This document shows positions 33,886 to 43,902 of a DNA stretch of 64,000 nucleotides, one piece after another. The first letter of the stretch is position 1. Each line of letters begins with the position of its first letter. The translations under genes and the position numbers were made by a program. This DNA comes from Clostridium sp. OM02-18AC (lineage in GTDB: Bacteria; Bacillota; Clostridia; Lachnospirales; Lachnospiraceae). The notes below the pieces were generated by a model that saw only the letters and a list, made by a program, of their open reading frames with translations, was not told the origin of the DNA and did not search any database. Where the stretch lies: positions 1-64,000 of the forward strand of contig NZ_QULW01000005.1 in the NCBI RefSeq assembly GCF_003481825.1, written 5' to 3'.

Positions 33886-35376
33886 ATGATAGCTAATTTT
33901 CCCTATATCATTTCACAGCTGGCACAGCCCTTTAACATCCTTTTGATGATTGTGGGAACTGCAATCGGAATTATCTTCGGTGCAATTCCGGGTCTGTCCG
34001 GCACACTGGCAGTTATGTTGTTTATGCCGCTTACATACAGCATGAATTCCGGCACAGCAGTTATTTTCCTGCTTGCACTCTGGATCGGAGGATGTTCCGG
34101 TGCATTTATCGGTTCCGTTCTTCTTGGCATTCCTGGTTCTGCATCTGCAGTATCTACCTGTTGGGATGGTTACCCAATGAGCCAGCAGGGTAAATCGGGT
34201 AAAGCACTTGCAATTGGTATGTTTGCATCTTTCACCGGTACTTTCTTCAGCGCCATCATCGCATCGTTCTGCAGCGAGTTTGTAGCAGATGTGGCATTCT
34301 TAATGGGACCGTGGGAGTATTTCGCACTTTGTTTCGTAGCAATTACCATGGTACTTGCTATTTCCAAGGGCAATATGTTTAAAGGTCTTGCTTCCGCATG
34401 TATCGGTCTTCTGTTTGCATCTGTAGGATATTCTCCAATCGATGCAGCACCGCGTTTTGTATTTGACAATATGTATCTGATGAGTGGTCTTGGCATGACC
34501 ATCGTATTAATCGGTGTATTCAGTGTCAGCACCATCGTAGTTGCTTACGCAAAAGGTTTCGGCGCATTGCCGGAGGTAGACACAAAGAGTGTACGTGGTC
34601 TTGGTATTACCCTGGCAGAGTTTAAAGAGCAGATCGTGAATATCATCCGTTCTTTCCTGATCGGTCTTGGAATCGGTTTCCTTCCTGGCATGGGCTCTGG
34701 TCTTTCTAACCTGGTTGCATATTCTTCCGCAAAGAATGCTTCCAAGGATCCGGATTCTTTTGGTAAAGGTAATCCGGCTGGTATCTGGGCTCCGGAGGTT
34801 GCAAACAACGCTTCCATCGGCGGAGCAATGATCCCAATGGCAGCACTTGGTATCCCGGGAGACTCCACCACTGCACTGTTAATTGGTGCCCTGACCATCC
34901 ATGGCCTTGAGATGGGCCCGATGGTATTCAAAAACAGTGGTCATATCGTATATCTGATGTTTGCAACGGTTGCAGTTGTTGCATGTCTGGTACTGGTTAT
35001 GCAGATTTTCGGTATCCGTCTGTTCCCGCAGATCTTAAAGATTCCGTATCATTACATGTATCCGGCACTGCTGATCATCTCTATGGTCAGTGCCTATGTT
35101 GATTCCGGAAGCCTGTACAAATGCGGCATGATGCTTGCATTCGCAGTTGTTGGTATCTTCATGGCTTATGCCGGTATGCCGACTGCTCCGCTGATCCTGG
35201 CATTCATTCTGGGACCGACTCTGGAGAGCAATATGTTAAAGGCATTCCAGTACACCGGAAGTGCAGCAACCTTCTTCACTAGACCGATTTCCTGCATCAT
35301 GATGCTGATCGGTATCGGATGCGTATTTTCACCGATCATCCGTACCATTCTTGCAAAAACAAAAAAGGCAAAATAA
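33886..35376 (+). CDS. tctA: Tripartite tricarboxylate transporter, large membrane subunit
   Basis: 496 residues, about 12 membrane helices. Characteristic TctA stretches are present: GTAIGIIFGAIPGLSGTLAVMLFMPLTY near residue 22 and GGAMIPMAALGIPGDSTTALLIGAL near 310. It forms the transport channel, probably driven by a cation gradient. AGGAGG precedes the ATG. Confidence 0.93.
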   Translation: MIANFPYIISQLAQPFNILLMIVGTAIGIIFGAIPGLSGTLAVMLFMPLTYSMNSGTAVIFLLALWIGGCSGAFIGSVLLGIPGSASAVSTCWDGYPMSQQGKSGKALAIGMFASFTGTFFSAIIASFCSEFVADVAFLMGPWEYFALCFVAITMVLAISKGNMFKGLASACIGLLFASVGYSPIDAAPRFVFDNMYLMSGLGMTIVLIGVFSVSTIVVAYAKGFGALPEVDTKSVRGLGITLAEFKEQIVNIIRSFLIGLGIGFLPGMGSGLSNLVAYSSAKNASKDPDSFGKGNPAGIWAPEVANNASIGGAMIPMAALGIPGDSTTALLIGALTIHGLEMGPMVFKNSGHIVYLMFATVAVVACLVLVMQIFGIRLFPQILKIPYHYMYPALLIISMVSAYVDSGSLYKCGMMLAFAVVGIFMAYAGMPTAPLILAFILGPTLESNMLKAFQYTGSAATFFTRPISCIMMLIGIGCVFSPIIRTILAKTKKAK

Positions 35377-35397
35377 TAGTTAGTTAGGAGAAAAATT

Positions 35398-36234
35398 ATG
35401 TCATTTCATTGTAGCCCGGCAATCCCACATCCGGTAGAAACTCTTGTACATGAGCCGTGGACACTGGCAATCAAGCCGTTTCAGGTATCTCCGAACACCT
35501 GGTATGTAGCAGGTCAGACTTGGGTTGGCTGCTATCTGATCGATACAGGCGATGGACTGATCCTGATCGACAGCGCAATTCCGGAGAGCACGTATCTGCT
35601 TGTAGATTCTATCTATGCACTGGGATACAAGCCGACTGATATTAAGAAAATCCTGATCAGCCATGCGCATTTCGATCACTGCGGAGCAGCAGCTGAGATG
35701 AAGGCGCTGACCGGAGCAAAGGTTTATATGTCCAAAGAGGACTATGTATTCATGAAGAGCTGTCCGGAGGAAACCATGATTCCGGATTCCGGCTCCCATG
35801 TACAGAACTTTGAACCGGATGAGTTCTATTCCGATGAGAAACCGGTAACGCTCGGAAACATCAGCATCCAGACCATGCTGACTCCGGGACATACCATTGG
35901 CTGTACCAGCTTTTTCTGGAAAGAGAAAAACCCGGTAACCGGTGATGAGTATGTGGTTGCCATGCACGGTGGTGTCGGAGCGAATACCATGAACGATAAG
36001 TACTATGCGACCAGCAAGTATTTAACTCCGGCTCTTCGTGACCGCTTCTTTGAGGATGCAGAGAAGTTAAAGAAGATTCATGTAGATATTGCACTGCCGA
36101 GTCATCCGAACCAGATTGAGATCGTAGACAGAGCAGGACAGTATACCCATGAAAATCAGCCATATCTGGATGATACGGTATGGGCAGATTTTATCACGGA
36201 ACGTGTACGTCAGGTGCGCGAACTGATGAAATAA
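35398..36234 (+). CDS. MBL-fold hydrolase, B3-like, in the tct operon
   Basis: 278 residues, no signal peptide. The zinc motif is HAHFDH at residues 89-94, with further ligands in TPGHT and probably LPSHPNQ. The arrangement resembles subclass B3 metallo-beta-lactamase relatives, but without an export signal a role in antibiotic resistance is unlikely. It lies 21 nt after tctA and before the operon's terminator, so it probably acts on the imported compound, for example as a lactonase or esterase. Confidence 0.78.
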   Translation: MSFHCSPAIPHPVETLVHEPWTLAIKPFQVSPNTWYVAGQTWVGCYLIDTGDGLILIDSAIPESTYLLVDSIYALGYKPTDIKKILISHAHFDHCGAAAEMKALTGAKVYMSKEDYVFMKSCPEETMIPDSGSHVQNFEPDEFYSDEKPVTLGNISIQTMLTPGHTIGCTSFFWKEKNPVTGDEYVVAMHGGVGANTMNDKYYATSKYLTPALRDRFFEDAEKLKKIHVDIALPSHPNQIEIVDRAGQYTHENQPYLDDTVWADFITERVRQVRELMK

Positions 36235-36240
36235 GGAAGA

Positions 36241-36276
36241 CGCGGCACAGGGAGGATTCTTTTGTGCCGCGTTTTT
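36241..36276 (+). terminator. Terminator of the tct operon
   Basis: CGCGGCAC (36241-36248) pairs with GTGCCGCG (36264-36271), followed by TTTTT. Confidence 0.88.
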
Positions 36277-36351
36277 GGATTATAAGATGATAAGCAGAAG
36301 GTTTCGGTAAATCATTGCCGATGCAGCTTACAATAGAGAGAGGAGATTATC

Positions 36352-37233
36352 ATGAGCATTGTAAAAGATTATGAAAACTATCTTGCAAAAAGAGCAGAAT
36401 TTGAAAAGAATCCGATGTCCAAATACTGGACGAAGCAGGCAGAGCGTTATATGGAGCCGTTTCGTATGTTCGGAAATGTTTATTATGTAGGAGACAGCTG
36501 GGTTTGTGTACATCTGATCGATACCGGGGCCGGACTTCTTTTGATCGATGCCGGAAACTGCGGCAATACCGCCATGCTGATCCATTCCATCTGGAAAGCT
36601 GGTTTTGATCCGGCTGATGTGAAGTGGATCCTGCTTTCCCACGGTCATGTCGATCATGTTGGCGGCGTAAAATTTATGCGCGATATGTTCGGCACAAAGA
36701 TTTATATGGGCGAACCGGATGCGATTATGTACCGCGAACATCCGGAAAAATCCTTTATCCAGGACAGCCCGGATCTTGTGGATGCTCCGTGTGAACCGGA
36801 TGGTGTGATCCGCGATGGCGATGAGATGACCTTTGGCAATGTCACCATGAAGTTTTACCTGGTACCGGGACACACCGAAGGATGCATTGCAATCTTCTTT
36901 GATGTGACAGAAGGAGACCGTACCGTGCGTGCAGGATATTATGGCGGTTTCGGCTTCAATACCCTGGCAACCGATTATCTGACCGAGATCGGGGATCCAA
37001 AGTGCCATATGCGCGAGGTTTATCTGGAATCTCTCAAAAAAGTACGGAACGAGCATGTGGATTTCTTCTTAGGAAACCACTGCATTAACAATCACATGCC
37101 GGAAAAACTGGAAGCGATCAAAAACGGAGCGGATCGCACCGTATGGATCGATCCGGAAGAGTGGGGACGTTATCTGGATGAGAAGCGTGATGCACTGCTG
37201 AAATTCATGAAAGAAAACCCGGCCGCAGAATAA
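36352..37233 (+). CDS. Second B3-like MBL-fold hydrolase
   Basis: 293 residues. HGHVDH at 97-102 and VPGHTEG near 175 are zinc-binding motifs, with LGNHCINNH near 243 as a probable third site. It is a diverged paralogue of the hydrolase 118 bp upstream, sharing the NVYYVGDSWVCVHLIDTG-like opening of the fold. A terminator separates the two, so it has its own promoter, or depends on read-through. The substrate is unknown. AGAGGAG precedes the ATG. Confidence 0.75.
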   Translation: MSIVKDYENYLAKRAEFEKNPMSKYWTKQAERYMEPFRMFGNVYYVGDSWVCVHLIDTGAGLLLIDAGNCGNTAMLIHSIWKAGFDPADVKWILLSHGHVDHVGGVKFMRDMFGTKIYMGEPDAIMYREHPEKSFIQDSPDLVDAPCEPDGVIRDGDEMTFGNVTMKFYLVPGHTEGCIAIFFDVTEGDRTVRAGYYGGFGFNTLATDYLTEIGDPKCHMREVYLESLKKVRNEHVDFFLGNHCINNHMPEKLEAIKNGADRTVWIDPEEWGRYLDEKRDALLKFMKENPAAE

Positions 37234-37295
37234 GAAATAAAAAAACAGGAAATCTGAACGGAATAAAATGCAGGAAAAAACGTTATATTAATCGT

Positions 37296-37763
37296 ATGAA
37301 CACATTAAAACGATTTCTATTTCATTTTTTCCTGTGTGGAGTTACCGGCTGGTGCCTGGAAGTAATCTTTACTTCCACAGAGTCCATCCTTGCCCATGAC
37401 TGGCGGCTGATGGGGCAGACCTCGCTTCTGATGTTTCCGATTTATGGCTGCGGGGCTGTTCTGGCACCGATCGGCAGACTGGTTGACCGCTGGATCGGTG
37501 ACGGACCGCTTAGTCCGGCGGACTGGATCATCCGGCATGGTCTGTTGTATATGGTACTTATTTTCACGGCAGAGTATCTGTCCGGTGCTTTTTTACAGTC
37601 GAAAGGAATCTGCCCCTGGGACTACACGGGGTATCAGACGAGTGTGAATGGTCTGATCCGTCTGGATTTTGCGCCGCTGTGGTTTCTGGCAGGACTCTTA
37701 TTTGAACGGATCACCATGATCCGGAGCAGATGTCTGCCCGGGCGGAAACAGAAAGAGAACTGA
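37296..37763 (+). CDS. CmpB-like putative ABC transporter membrane protein
   Basis: 155 residues with four membrane helices. The pattern GVTGWCLEVIFTS near the start, a central MFPIYGCGA and the CPWDYTGY near residue 110 are those of the 'putative ABC transporter type IV' family. Its function is unknown. There is no ATPase gene nearby. A terminator follows. Confidence 0.8.
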   Translation: MNTLKRFLFHFFLCGVTGWCLEVIFTSTESILAHDWRLMGQTSLLMFPIYGCGAVLAPIGRLVDRWIGDGPLSPADWIIRHGLLYMVLIFTAEYLSGAFLQSKGICPWDYTGYQTSVNGLIRLDFAPLWFLAGLLFERITMIRSRCLPGRKQKEN

Positions 37764-37770
37764 GATGAAA

Positions 37771-37811
37771 AAAAGAGAGGCGAATGACTTGTTTTTGCCT
37801 CTCTTTTTTTA
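37771..37811 (+). terminator. Terminator after CmpB-like gene
   Basis: AAAAGAGAGGC (37771-37781) pairs with GCCTCTCTTTT (37797-37807), followed by more T. Confidence 0.88.
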
Positions 37812-37922
37812 TATACTGGAATCTACGGTATAAATCTAAAAATGGAGCAGTGAGAAAACATTGCTGTTTGCGCAACGCGTGAACTGCAACAAAAAACAGT
37901 TGCGAGACAAATGAGGTGTGGG

Positions 37923-38681
37923 ATGATACGAGTAATACTGATTCTCCTGGTAGTTGTGGTATTTCTCCTGGTGAGTGCACTGCCGCTTCTGATCGGAGAA
38001 AAATATGTTTGGAAGAACAACGAAAACCGCCAGAAAGAATATGCGTTAAAGGTAGTGAAGCAGATTTTTTATATGATCTTCCGGTTGACTGGTTCTACGT
38101 TAACGGTAAAAGGATTTGAAAACATTCCGGATAAGCCGGTGCTTTATGTGGGCAACCATAGAAGCTATTTTGATATTGTGAGCGGCTATATTGTTGTGCC
38201 GGGGCAGACTGGCTTTGTGGCAAAAAAAGAAATGGAAAAGATTCCGCTTTTGCGTGACTGGATGCGCAACGTGAACTGTCTGTTCCTGGATCGTAAGGAC
38301 ATCAAAGCAGGTTTAAAGACGATCCTGGAAGGAATTGAAAAGGTAAAAGGCGGTTCCTCCATGTGGATCTTTCCGGAGGGAACCCGCTGCAAGGCAGAGG
38401 ATCCGACGGAACTTCTGGGTTTTAAAGAAGGAAGCTTGAAGATTGCGGAGAAGTCCGGCTGTCCGGTCGTTCCGGTAGCCATTACCGGTACTGCTGAGAT
38501 TCTGGAACAGCATTTCCCGTTTATCCGCCCGTCTCATGTGACGATGGAATTTGGAGAGCCATTTTACATCAAAGAACTCCCAGCGGAGGACCGGAAACGT
38601 GCCGGTGCATACACCGAGGCAAAAATCAAAGAAATGCTGGTAAGAGAGCAGGAAGAACGCCGGCAGATGCGGAGGGGATAA
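37923..38681 (+). CDS. plsC: 1-acyl-sn-glycerol-3-phosphate acyltransferase
   Basis: 252 residues from the ATG at 37923, which follows GAGGTG by 5 nt; an in-frame ATG at 37911 lacks a ribosome site. An N-terminal membrane helix (about 3-22) is followed by the acyltransferase motifs NHRSYFD (NHx4D box) and FPEGTR. It acylates lysophosphatidic acid in membrane lipid synthesis. It ends 3 nt before pheA, so the two are co-transcribed. Confidence 0.9.
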   Translation: MIRVILILLVVVVFLLVSALPLLIGEKYVWKNNENRQKEYALKVVKQIFYMIFRLTGSTLTVKGFENIPDKPVLYVGNHRSYFDIVSGYIVVPGQTGFVAKKEMEKIPLLRDWMRNVNCLFLDRKDIKAGLKTILEGIEKVKGGSSMWIFPEGTRCKAEDPTELLGFKEGSLKIAEKSGCPVVPVAITGTAEILEQHFPFIRPSHVTMEFGEPFYIKELPAEDRKRAGAYTEAKIKEMLVREQEERRQMRRG

Positions 38682-38684
38682 ATC

Positions 38685-39809
38685 GTGGATTTAACGAAGT
38701 ACAGAATGCAATTAGATGAAGTTGATAAAGAAATTGTAGAGTTGTTTGAAAAACGCATGGAAATCTGTGGGAAAGTGGCAGAAACCAAGATCGCTTCCGG
38801 CATGGCGGTATACGATGCAGAGCGGGAAAAACAGAAGCTGGCTGCGGTGAGTGCCTTGGCAAACAGTGAATTTAACCAGATTGCGGTGCATGAACTGTTT
38901 TCCCAGATGATGACCATCAGCCGGAAATACCAGTATTCCATTCTGGCGCAGCATGGTGTGGGTACCAAGCTGGGCTTTGACTGCCTGGATAAGCTTCCCA
39001 TGGAAGGTGTGCGCGTGGTCTACCAGGGCGTAGAAGGTGCCTACAGCCACGCTGCGGCGATCAAGTATTTTGGGGAACATGCCAATATGTACCATGTACC
39101 GCAGTTTGAGGATGCGGTGCGGGAAGTCCAGCTGGGCAATGCGGATTATGCGGTTATGCCGATTGAAAATTCATCGGCTGGAGCGGTGGTCAATATGTAT
39201 GATCTGCTGACCCGCTATGACAATTACATTGTGGCAGAGACGTTTGTCCCGGTCAATCATGTGCTGCTTGGCGTGCCTGGAGCGAAGCTTTCCGATATTA
39301 AGACGGTGTATTCCCATCCACAGGCACTGATGCAGTGTTCGGAGTTTTTGAATGATAATGGGTTAAAGCAGATCAGCGTGGAAAACACGGCGGTAGCTGC
39401 AAAGCGCGTCATTGCGGAGGGGGACAAGACCCAGGCGGCGATAGCCAGCGAGATCGCAGGAAAACTTTACGGATTAGAGCCGTTAAAGATGGCCATTCAG
39501 AACAATCATGGCAATACGACCCGGTTTATCATTCTGACAAACCGGAAAGTTTATTGTAAGAATGCAGGAAAGGTCAGCATCTGCTTTGAACTTCCGCACA
39601 CCAGCGGTTCCCTGTTCAACATGCTGGGACATTTTATCTTCAACCATGTCAACATGATGATGATCGAGTCCCGGCCAGTCCCGGGGAAAAACTGGGAGTA
39701 TCGTTTCTTTGTAGACATTGAGGGAAGCCTGCAGGATGCAGGTGTGGCAAATGCACTGCGCGGAATCGGCGCGGAGGCATTGAATTTTAAGATCCTTGGC
39801 AATTACTAA
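38685..39809 (+). CDS. pheA: Bifunctional chorismate mutase/prephenate dehydratase
   Basis: 374 residues from a GTG start with GGAGGGG just upstream, inside plsC. Residues 1-90 are an AroQ chorismate mutase; about 110-285 are prephenate dehydratase with YQGVEGAYSHAA and NTTRFIIL; the end is an ACT domain with TSGSLFNMLGHF and the ESRP motif for phenylalanine feedback. It turns chorismate into phenylpyruvate. Terminator-like structure follows at 39811. Confidence 0.93.
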   Translation: MDLTKYRMQLDEVDKEIVELFEKRMEICGKVAETKIASGMAVYDAEREKQKLAAVSALANSEFNQIAVHELFSQMMTISRKYQYSILAQHGVGTKLGFDCLDKLPMEGVRVVYQGVEGAYSHAAAIKYFGEHANMYHVPQFEDAVREVQLGNADYAVMPIENSSAGAVVNMYDLLTRYDNYIVAETFVPVNHVLLGVPGAKLSDIKTVYSHPQALMQCSEFLNDNGLKQISVENTAVAAKRVIAEGDKTQAAIASEIAGKLYGLEPLKMAIQNNHGNTTRFIILTNRKVYCKNAGKVSICFELPHTSGSLFNMLGHFIFNHVNMMMIESRPVPGKNWEYRFFVDIEGSLQDAGVANALRGIGAEALNFKILGNY

Positions 39810-39810
39810 T

Positions 39811-39866
39811 GCATAACGGTTCGGTAAAACCGCACGAGGCAGTGCGGATTTGCCGGGCCGTTATGC
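39811..39866. repeat. Branched inverted repeat after pheA
   Basis: An outer 9-bp stem GCATAACGG/CCGTTATGC (39811-39819 and 39858-39866) encloses CCGCAC/GTGCGG (39830-39835 and 39842-39847). There is no T-run. It may slow transcription or protect the 3' end of the plsC-pheA message. Confidence 0.6.
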
Positions 39867-39935
39867 GCATTTGGAAGGTTTGCCTGGAAGCAGAAATGGA
39901 TGGTGTGTGCGTTTTCGGGCAGGGAAGGAGAGCTT

Positions 39936-41495
39936 ATGGTACGGACATTTGCAGCAATCGATGTCGGTTCTTTTGAACTGGAACTGGGCATCTATGAAAT
40001 TACAGAAAAAGGGGTGATCCGTTCGGTCGATCAGGTAAAGCATATGATCGCACTCGGCAAGGACACCTACAACACTGGAAAGATCAGCTATCGCCTGGTA
40101 GAGGAAATGTGCCAGGTTTTAAAGGATTTTGTGCAGATCATGAAGGAGTATCAGGTGAAGGAATACCGGGCTTATGCGACCAGCGCCATGCGGGAGGCAA
40201 GAAACAGTCAGATCGTGCTGGAACAGCTCCGGGTCCGGACCGGTGTGGACGTAAAGATCATCAGCAACTCGGAGCAGCGTTTTATCAGCTACAAGGCGAT
40301 CGCTGCAAAGGATGCGGAATTCCAGAAAAACATCCAGCGCGGAACTGCCATCGTGGATGTTGGTTTTGGAAGCATGCAGGCATCCCTGTTTGATAAAGAC
40401 GCGCTGGTTTCCACCCAGAACCTGCCGCTCGGTGTGCTGCGCCTGCGGGAGCTGATCGCGCATGAGAAGCTCACTCAGCAGGGGGCACAGAACCTGATCG
40501 CAGAACTGATCGACAATGAACTGGTTACTTACCGGAAAATGTATTTAAAAGACCGTGAGGTGAAAAATCTGATCGCAATTGGGGAACCGATCCTTCCTCT
40601 TTACTATAAGATGGATGGCGGAAAGCGCTCCGAGCAGATTACGATTCAGGACTTCAACCAGTTTTATGAGCGGTTAAAGGGCATGACCCTGGCTCAGGCG
40701 GAAGACTTTTTTGATGTAAACGAGGAATACGCAAGCCTTCTGTTCCCGGCAGCAGCCATCTACAAGCGGATGCTGGAGATCACGGGGGCGGAGCTTATGT
40801 GGGTACCGGGCATCCGCATGACGGATGGCATGGCTGCCGAATATGCGGAGGACAAAAAACTGATCCGCTTTAACCATAGCTTTGAAAATGATATTATCGT
40901 GACATCTCGCAATATGGCAAAGCGTTATAAGTGCCATATGCCGCATATCCAGAATGTGGAAGAGGCTGCGCTGAAGGTATTTGACAGCTTAAAGAAATAC
41001 CATGGTCTGGGACAGCGGGAACGCCTGCTTTTGCAGATCGCGGCAAATTTACATTCCTGCGGCAAGTTTGTTACCATGCGCGGCTCTACAGACTGTGGTT
41101 ACAATATCATTATGGCGACTGAGATCATTGGTCTGTCGCATGTGGAGCGGGAAATTGTGGCGAATGTAGTAAAGTACCACCAGCAGAAATTCCGCTATAA
41201 CGAGGTGGAGGTATCCGAGAAGCTATCCCGTGACAGCCGCCTGGTTTCCACGGAAGATCTTTCTATTGTAATTGCAAAGCTGACCGCCATTTTGCGGCTT
41301 GCCAATTCCATGGACCGTGGGCATGCGGGAAAACTGAAGGACTGCCGTCTGAACGTAAAAGATGGTCAGCTTCTGATTCAGACAGAATGTGCAGCAGATG
41401 TAACACTGGAATCCATATCGATTGCAGATAAGGGAGATTTCTTTGAAGAGATTTTTGGAATCCGTCCGGTTTTAAGACAAAAAAGGAGAGTGTAG
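39936..41495 (+). CDS. ppx: Exopolyphosphatase/pppGpp phosphatase, Ppx/GppA family
   Basis: 519 residues from the ATG at 39936, with GGAAGGAG 5 nt upstream. The actin-like ATPase fold shows FAAIDVGSFELELGIYEI at the start and AIVDVGFGSMQASLF near 140. A C-terminal HD-like domain (about 310-500) has LLLQIAANLHSCGKF. It degrades polyphosphate or pppGpp. The usual GSNS motif reads GSFE here. It is 3 nt from ppk1, forming a polyphosphate operon. Confidence 0.85.
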   Translation: MVRTFAAIDVGSFELELGIYEITEKGVIRSVDQVKHMIALGKDTYNTGKISYRLVEEMCQVLKDFVQIMKEYQVKEYRAYATSAMREARNSQIVLEQLRVRTGVDVKIISNSEQRFISYKAIAAKDAEFQKNIQRGTAIVDVGFGSMQASLFDKDALVSTQNLPLGVLRLRELIAHEKLTQQGAQNLIAELIDNELVTYRKMYLKDREVKNLIAIGEPILPLYYKMDGGKRSEQITIQDFNQFYERLKGMTLAQAEDFFDVNEEYASLLFPAAAIYKRMLEITGAELMWVPGIRMTDGMAAEYAEDKKLIRFNHSFENDIIVTSRNMAKRYKCHMPHIQNVEEAALKVFDSLKKYHGLGQRERLLLQIAANLHSCGKFVTMRGSTDCGYNIIMATEIIGLSHVEREIVANVVKYHQQKFRYNEVEVSEKLSRDSRLVSTEDLSIVIAKLTAILRLANSMDRGHAGKLKDCRLNVKDGQLLIQTECAADVTLESISIADKGDFFEEIFGIRPVLRQKRRV

Positions 41496-41498
41496 GCC

Positions 41499-43640
41499 AT
41501 GGCAGAGATTGATGAAAAATATCTGAAACCTGAAAATTATGTAAACCGTGAGCTGAGCTGGCTGGAATTCGATTTCCGGATTCTGGGCGAGGCGAGGGAC
41601 AAGTCCATTCCACTGTTTGAGCGGTTGAAGTTCTTAAGTATTACCGCTTCCAACCTGGATGAATTTTTCATGGTGCGTGTGGCATCCTTAAAGGATATGG
41701 TCCATGCAAAATATAAGAAAACCGACATTGCCGGGCTGAAGGCAGAGCAGCAGCTGGAACTGATCGGGGCAAGAACGCATGAACTGGTGAATCTTCAGTA
41801 TTCCACCTACAACCGCTCTCTTCTGGCTGCGTTAAAGCAGCAGGGACTGCAGGTCATCTGCGAGCATGAGGAGTTGTCTGAAAAGGACGGGGCCTTTGTG
41901 GATCAGTTTTTCCGGGAAGATGTATACCCGGTGCTGACCCCGATGGCAGTCGATTCTTCGCGTCCGTTCCCGCTCATCCGCAACAAATCCTTAAACATTG
42001 CGGCTCTGGTCCAGAAGAAGGACAGTGAGGAAGAGGAACTGGAATTTGCCATGGTGCAGGTACCGTCTGTGCTGCCGCGTATTGTGGAACTTCCGGAAGG
42101 CGCAGATGGAGAACGCCGCGTCATTCTCCTGGAAGAGATCATCGAGCGCAACATGAAAGATCTGTTCTTAAATTACAACATTGTCAGTGCCCATCCGTTC
42201 CGGATCATGCGAAATGCGGACTTTACGTTGGATGAAGAAGAGGCTGAGGACCTGCTGGAAGAGATCCAGAAGCAGTTAAAGAAACGCCAGTGGGGCGAAG
42301 TCATCCGCCTGGAAGTGGAAGAAAAGGTGGACAAGCGCCTGCTTAAGATCTTAAAGCGGGAGCTCGCAGTCAGCAATGAGGACATTTACGGGATCAGCGG
42401 TCCGCTGGATCTGACGTTCCTTATGAAAATGTACGGCATGAGTGGATTTGACAGCTTAAAGGCACCGTCCTATACTCCGCAGCCGGTACCGGCCTTCATG
42501 AATGACGACGATATCTTTACGAATATCCGCAAGGGCGATATTCTCCTGCATCATCCATACCAGACCTTTGATCCGGTTGTAGAACTGGTACAGAAGGCTG
42601 CAAAGGACCCGGATGTGCTGGCAATCAAGCAGACACTTTACCGTGTCAGCGGTCATTCTCCGATCGTGGCAGCTTTGGCAGAGGCAGCAGAAAATGGCAA
42701 GCAGGTATCGGTTCTGGTAGAGTTAAAGGCGCGGTTCGATGAGGAAAACAACATCAACTGGGCAAAGAAATTAGAGAAGGCCGGCTGCCATGTGATCTAT
42801 GGTCTGGTTGGCTTAAAAACACACTGCAAGATCACGCTGGTGGTACGCCGTGAGGAAGATGGCATCCGCCGTTATGTCCATCTGGGAACCGGAAACTACA
42901 ACGATTCCACTGCAAAGCTTTACACGGACTGTGGTCTTATGACCTGCCATCCGCTGATCGGGGAAGATGCAACGGCAGTCTTTAACATGCTGTCCGGCTA
43001 TTCTGAGCCGCCGACCTGGAACCGCCTGATCCTGGCACCGCTGTGGCTGCGCAACCGCTGCGTCCGCATGATCCGCAGGGAAACTGCCCGCGCACGGGAA
43101 GGCAAACCAGCGCACATCATGGCGAAGATGAATTCCCTCTGCGACCGCGAGATCATTGCCTGCCTGTATGAGGCATCCTGTGCCGGTGTGAAGATCGAGC
43201 TGGTTGTCCGTGGTATCTGCTGTCTGAAAGCAGGCGTGCCGGGCTTAAGCGAAAATATTACGGTACATTCCATCGTAGGCAATTTCCTGGAGCACGCCCG
43301 GATCTTCTATTTTGAGAACGGCGGAAGCCCGGAGGTTTACATGGGAAGTGCCGACTGGATGCCGCGTAACTTAGACAAGCGTGTCGAGATCATGTTCCCG
43401 GTGGAGGATCCGGTATTAAAAGAGCAGGTGATCCACATCCTGAAGGTGCAGCTGGAGGATAATGTCAAGGCTCACATCCTGCAGCCGGATGGCACTTACG
43501 AAAAGATCGACAAGCGGGGCAAAGTTCTTGTAACCGCGCAGGAGCAGTTCTGCGAGGAGGCAATCGCCATGGCAAAGGCAGCTGTAAAACAGGACGATGT
43601 GCACAATACCCGGGTATTTGTGCCGGCAGAAAGCCACTAA
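41499..43640 (+). CDS. ppk: Polyphosphate kinase 1
   Basis: 713 residues, typical for Ppk1. The start YVNRELSWLEFDFRIL, the SNLDEFFMVRV segment and the two histidine regions, HLGTGNYNDSTA near residue 460 and EHARIFYF near 600, are all intact. It polymerises the gamma-phosphate of ATP into polyphosphate at the membrane. It is paired with ppx, so synthesis and breakdown are co-expressed. AAGGAGAG precedes the ATG. Confidence 0.95.
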   Translation: MAEIDEKYLKPENYVNRELSWLEFDFRILGEARDKSIPLFERLKFLSITASNLDEFFMVRVASLKDMVHAKYKKTDIAGLKAEQQLELIGARTHELVNLQYSTYNRSLLAALKQQGLQVICEHEELSEKDGAFVDQFFREDVYPVLTPMAVDSSRPFPLIRNKSLNIAALVQKKDSEEEELEFAMVQVPSVLPRIVELPEGADGERRVILLEEIIERNMKDLFLNYNIVSAHPFRIMRNADFTLDEEEAEDLLEEIQKQLKKRQWGEVIRLEVEEKVDKRLLKILKRELAVSNEDIYGISGPLDLTFLMKMYGMSGFDSLKAPSYTPQPVPAFMNDDDIFTNIRKGDILLHHPYQTFDPVVELVQKAAKDPDVLAIKQTLYRVSGHSPIVAALAEAAENGKQVSVLVELKARFDEENNINWAKKLEKAGCHVIYGLVGLKTHCKITLVVRREEDGIRRYVHLGTGNYNDSTAKLYTDCGLMTCHPLIGEDATAVFNMLSGYSEPPTWNRLILAPLWLRNRCVRMIRRETARAREGKPAHIMAKMNSLCDREIIACLYEASCAGVKIELVVRGICCLKAGVPGLSENITVHSIVGNFLEHARIFYFENGGSPEVYMGSADWMPRNLDKRVEIMFPVEDPVLKEQVIHILKVQLEDNVKAHILQPDGTYEKIDKRGKVLVTAQEQFCEEAIAMAKAAVKQDDVHNTRVFVPAESH

Positions 43641-43686
43641 GAAATTGCAGATAAAAACGAGAGTCATAGAAAGCTAGAAAGCATAG

Positions 43687-43722
43687 AAAGGAATGCGACC
43701 ACAGGAAGGTGCATTCCTTTTT
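43687..43722 (+). terminator. Terminator after ppk
   Basis: AAAGGAATGC (43687-43696) pairs with GCATTCCTTT (43711-43720), continuing into T. The rest of the 43641-43902 gap holds a leader hairpin (TGCTGCT with AGCAGCA near 43812-43843) ahead of the response regulator. Confidence 0.85.
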
Positions 43723-43902
43723 GTGTTGTTTTTCCTCTTCTTTCCGGAAATGTAATAAAAAAGTAAGGCAGTAAGACCTGATTTATGGTACACTTAAGCT
43801 TAGGAAAGTATGTTGCTGCTGGCATTTGCCTGAGCAGCAGCAGGGACCGGCATAACTGCAGGGGTTCCCGAATAACGATAGATACACGAGGAGGAATCAG
43901 TT

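Noticed and set aside
35398..36234. True metallo-beta-lactamase (resistance gene)
   Set aside because: There is no signal peptide and the gene is in a carboxylate transport operon, so the fold alone does not support beta-lactam hydrolysis.
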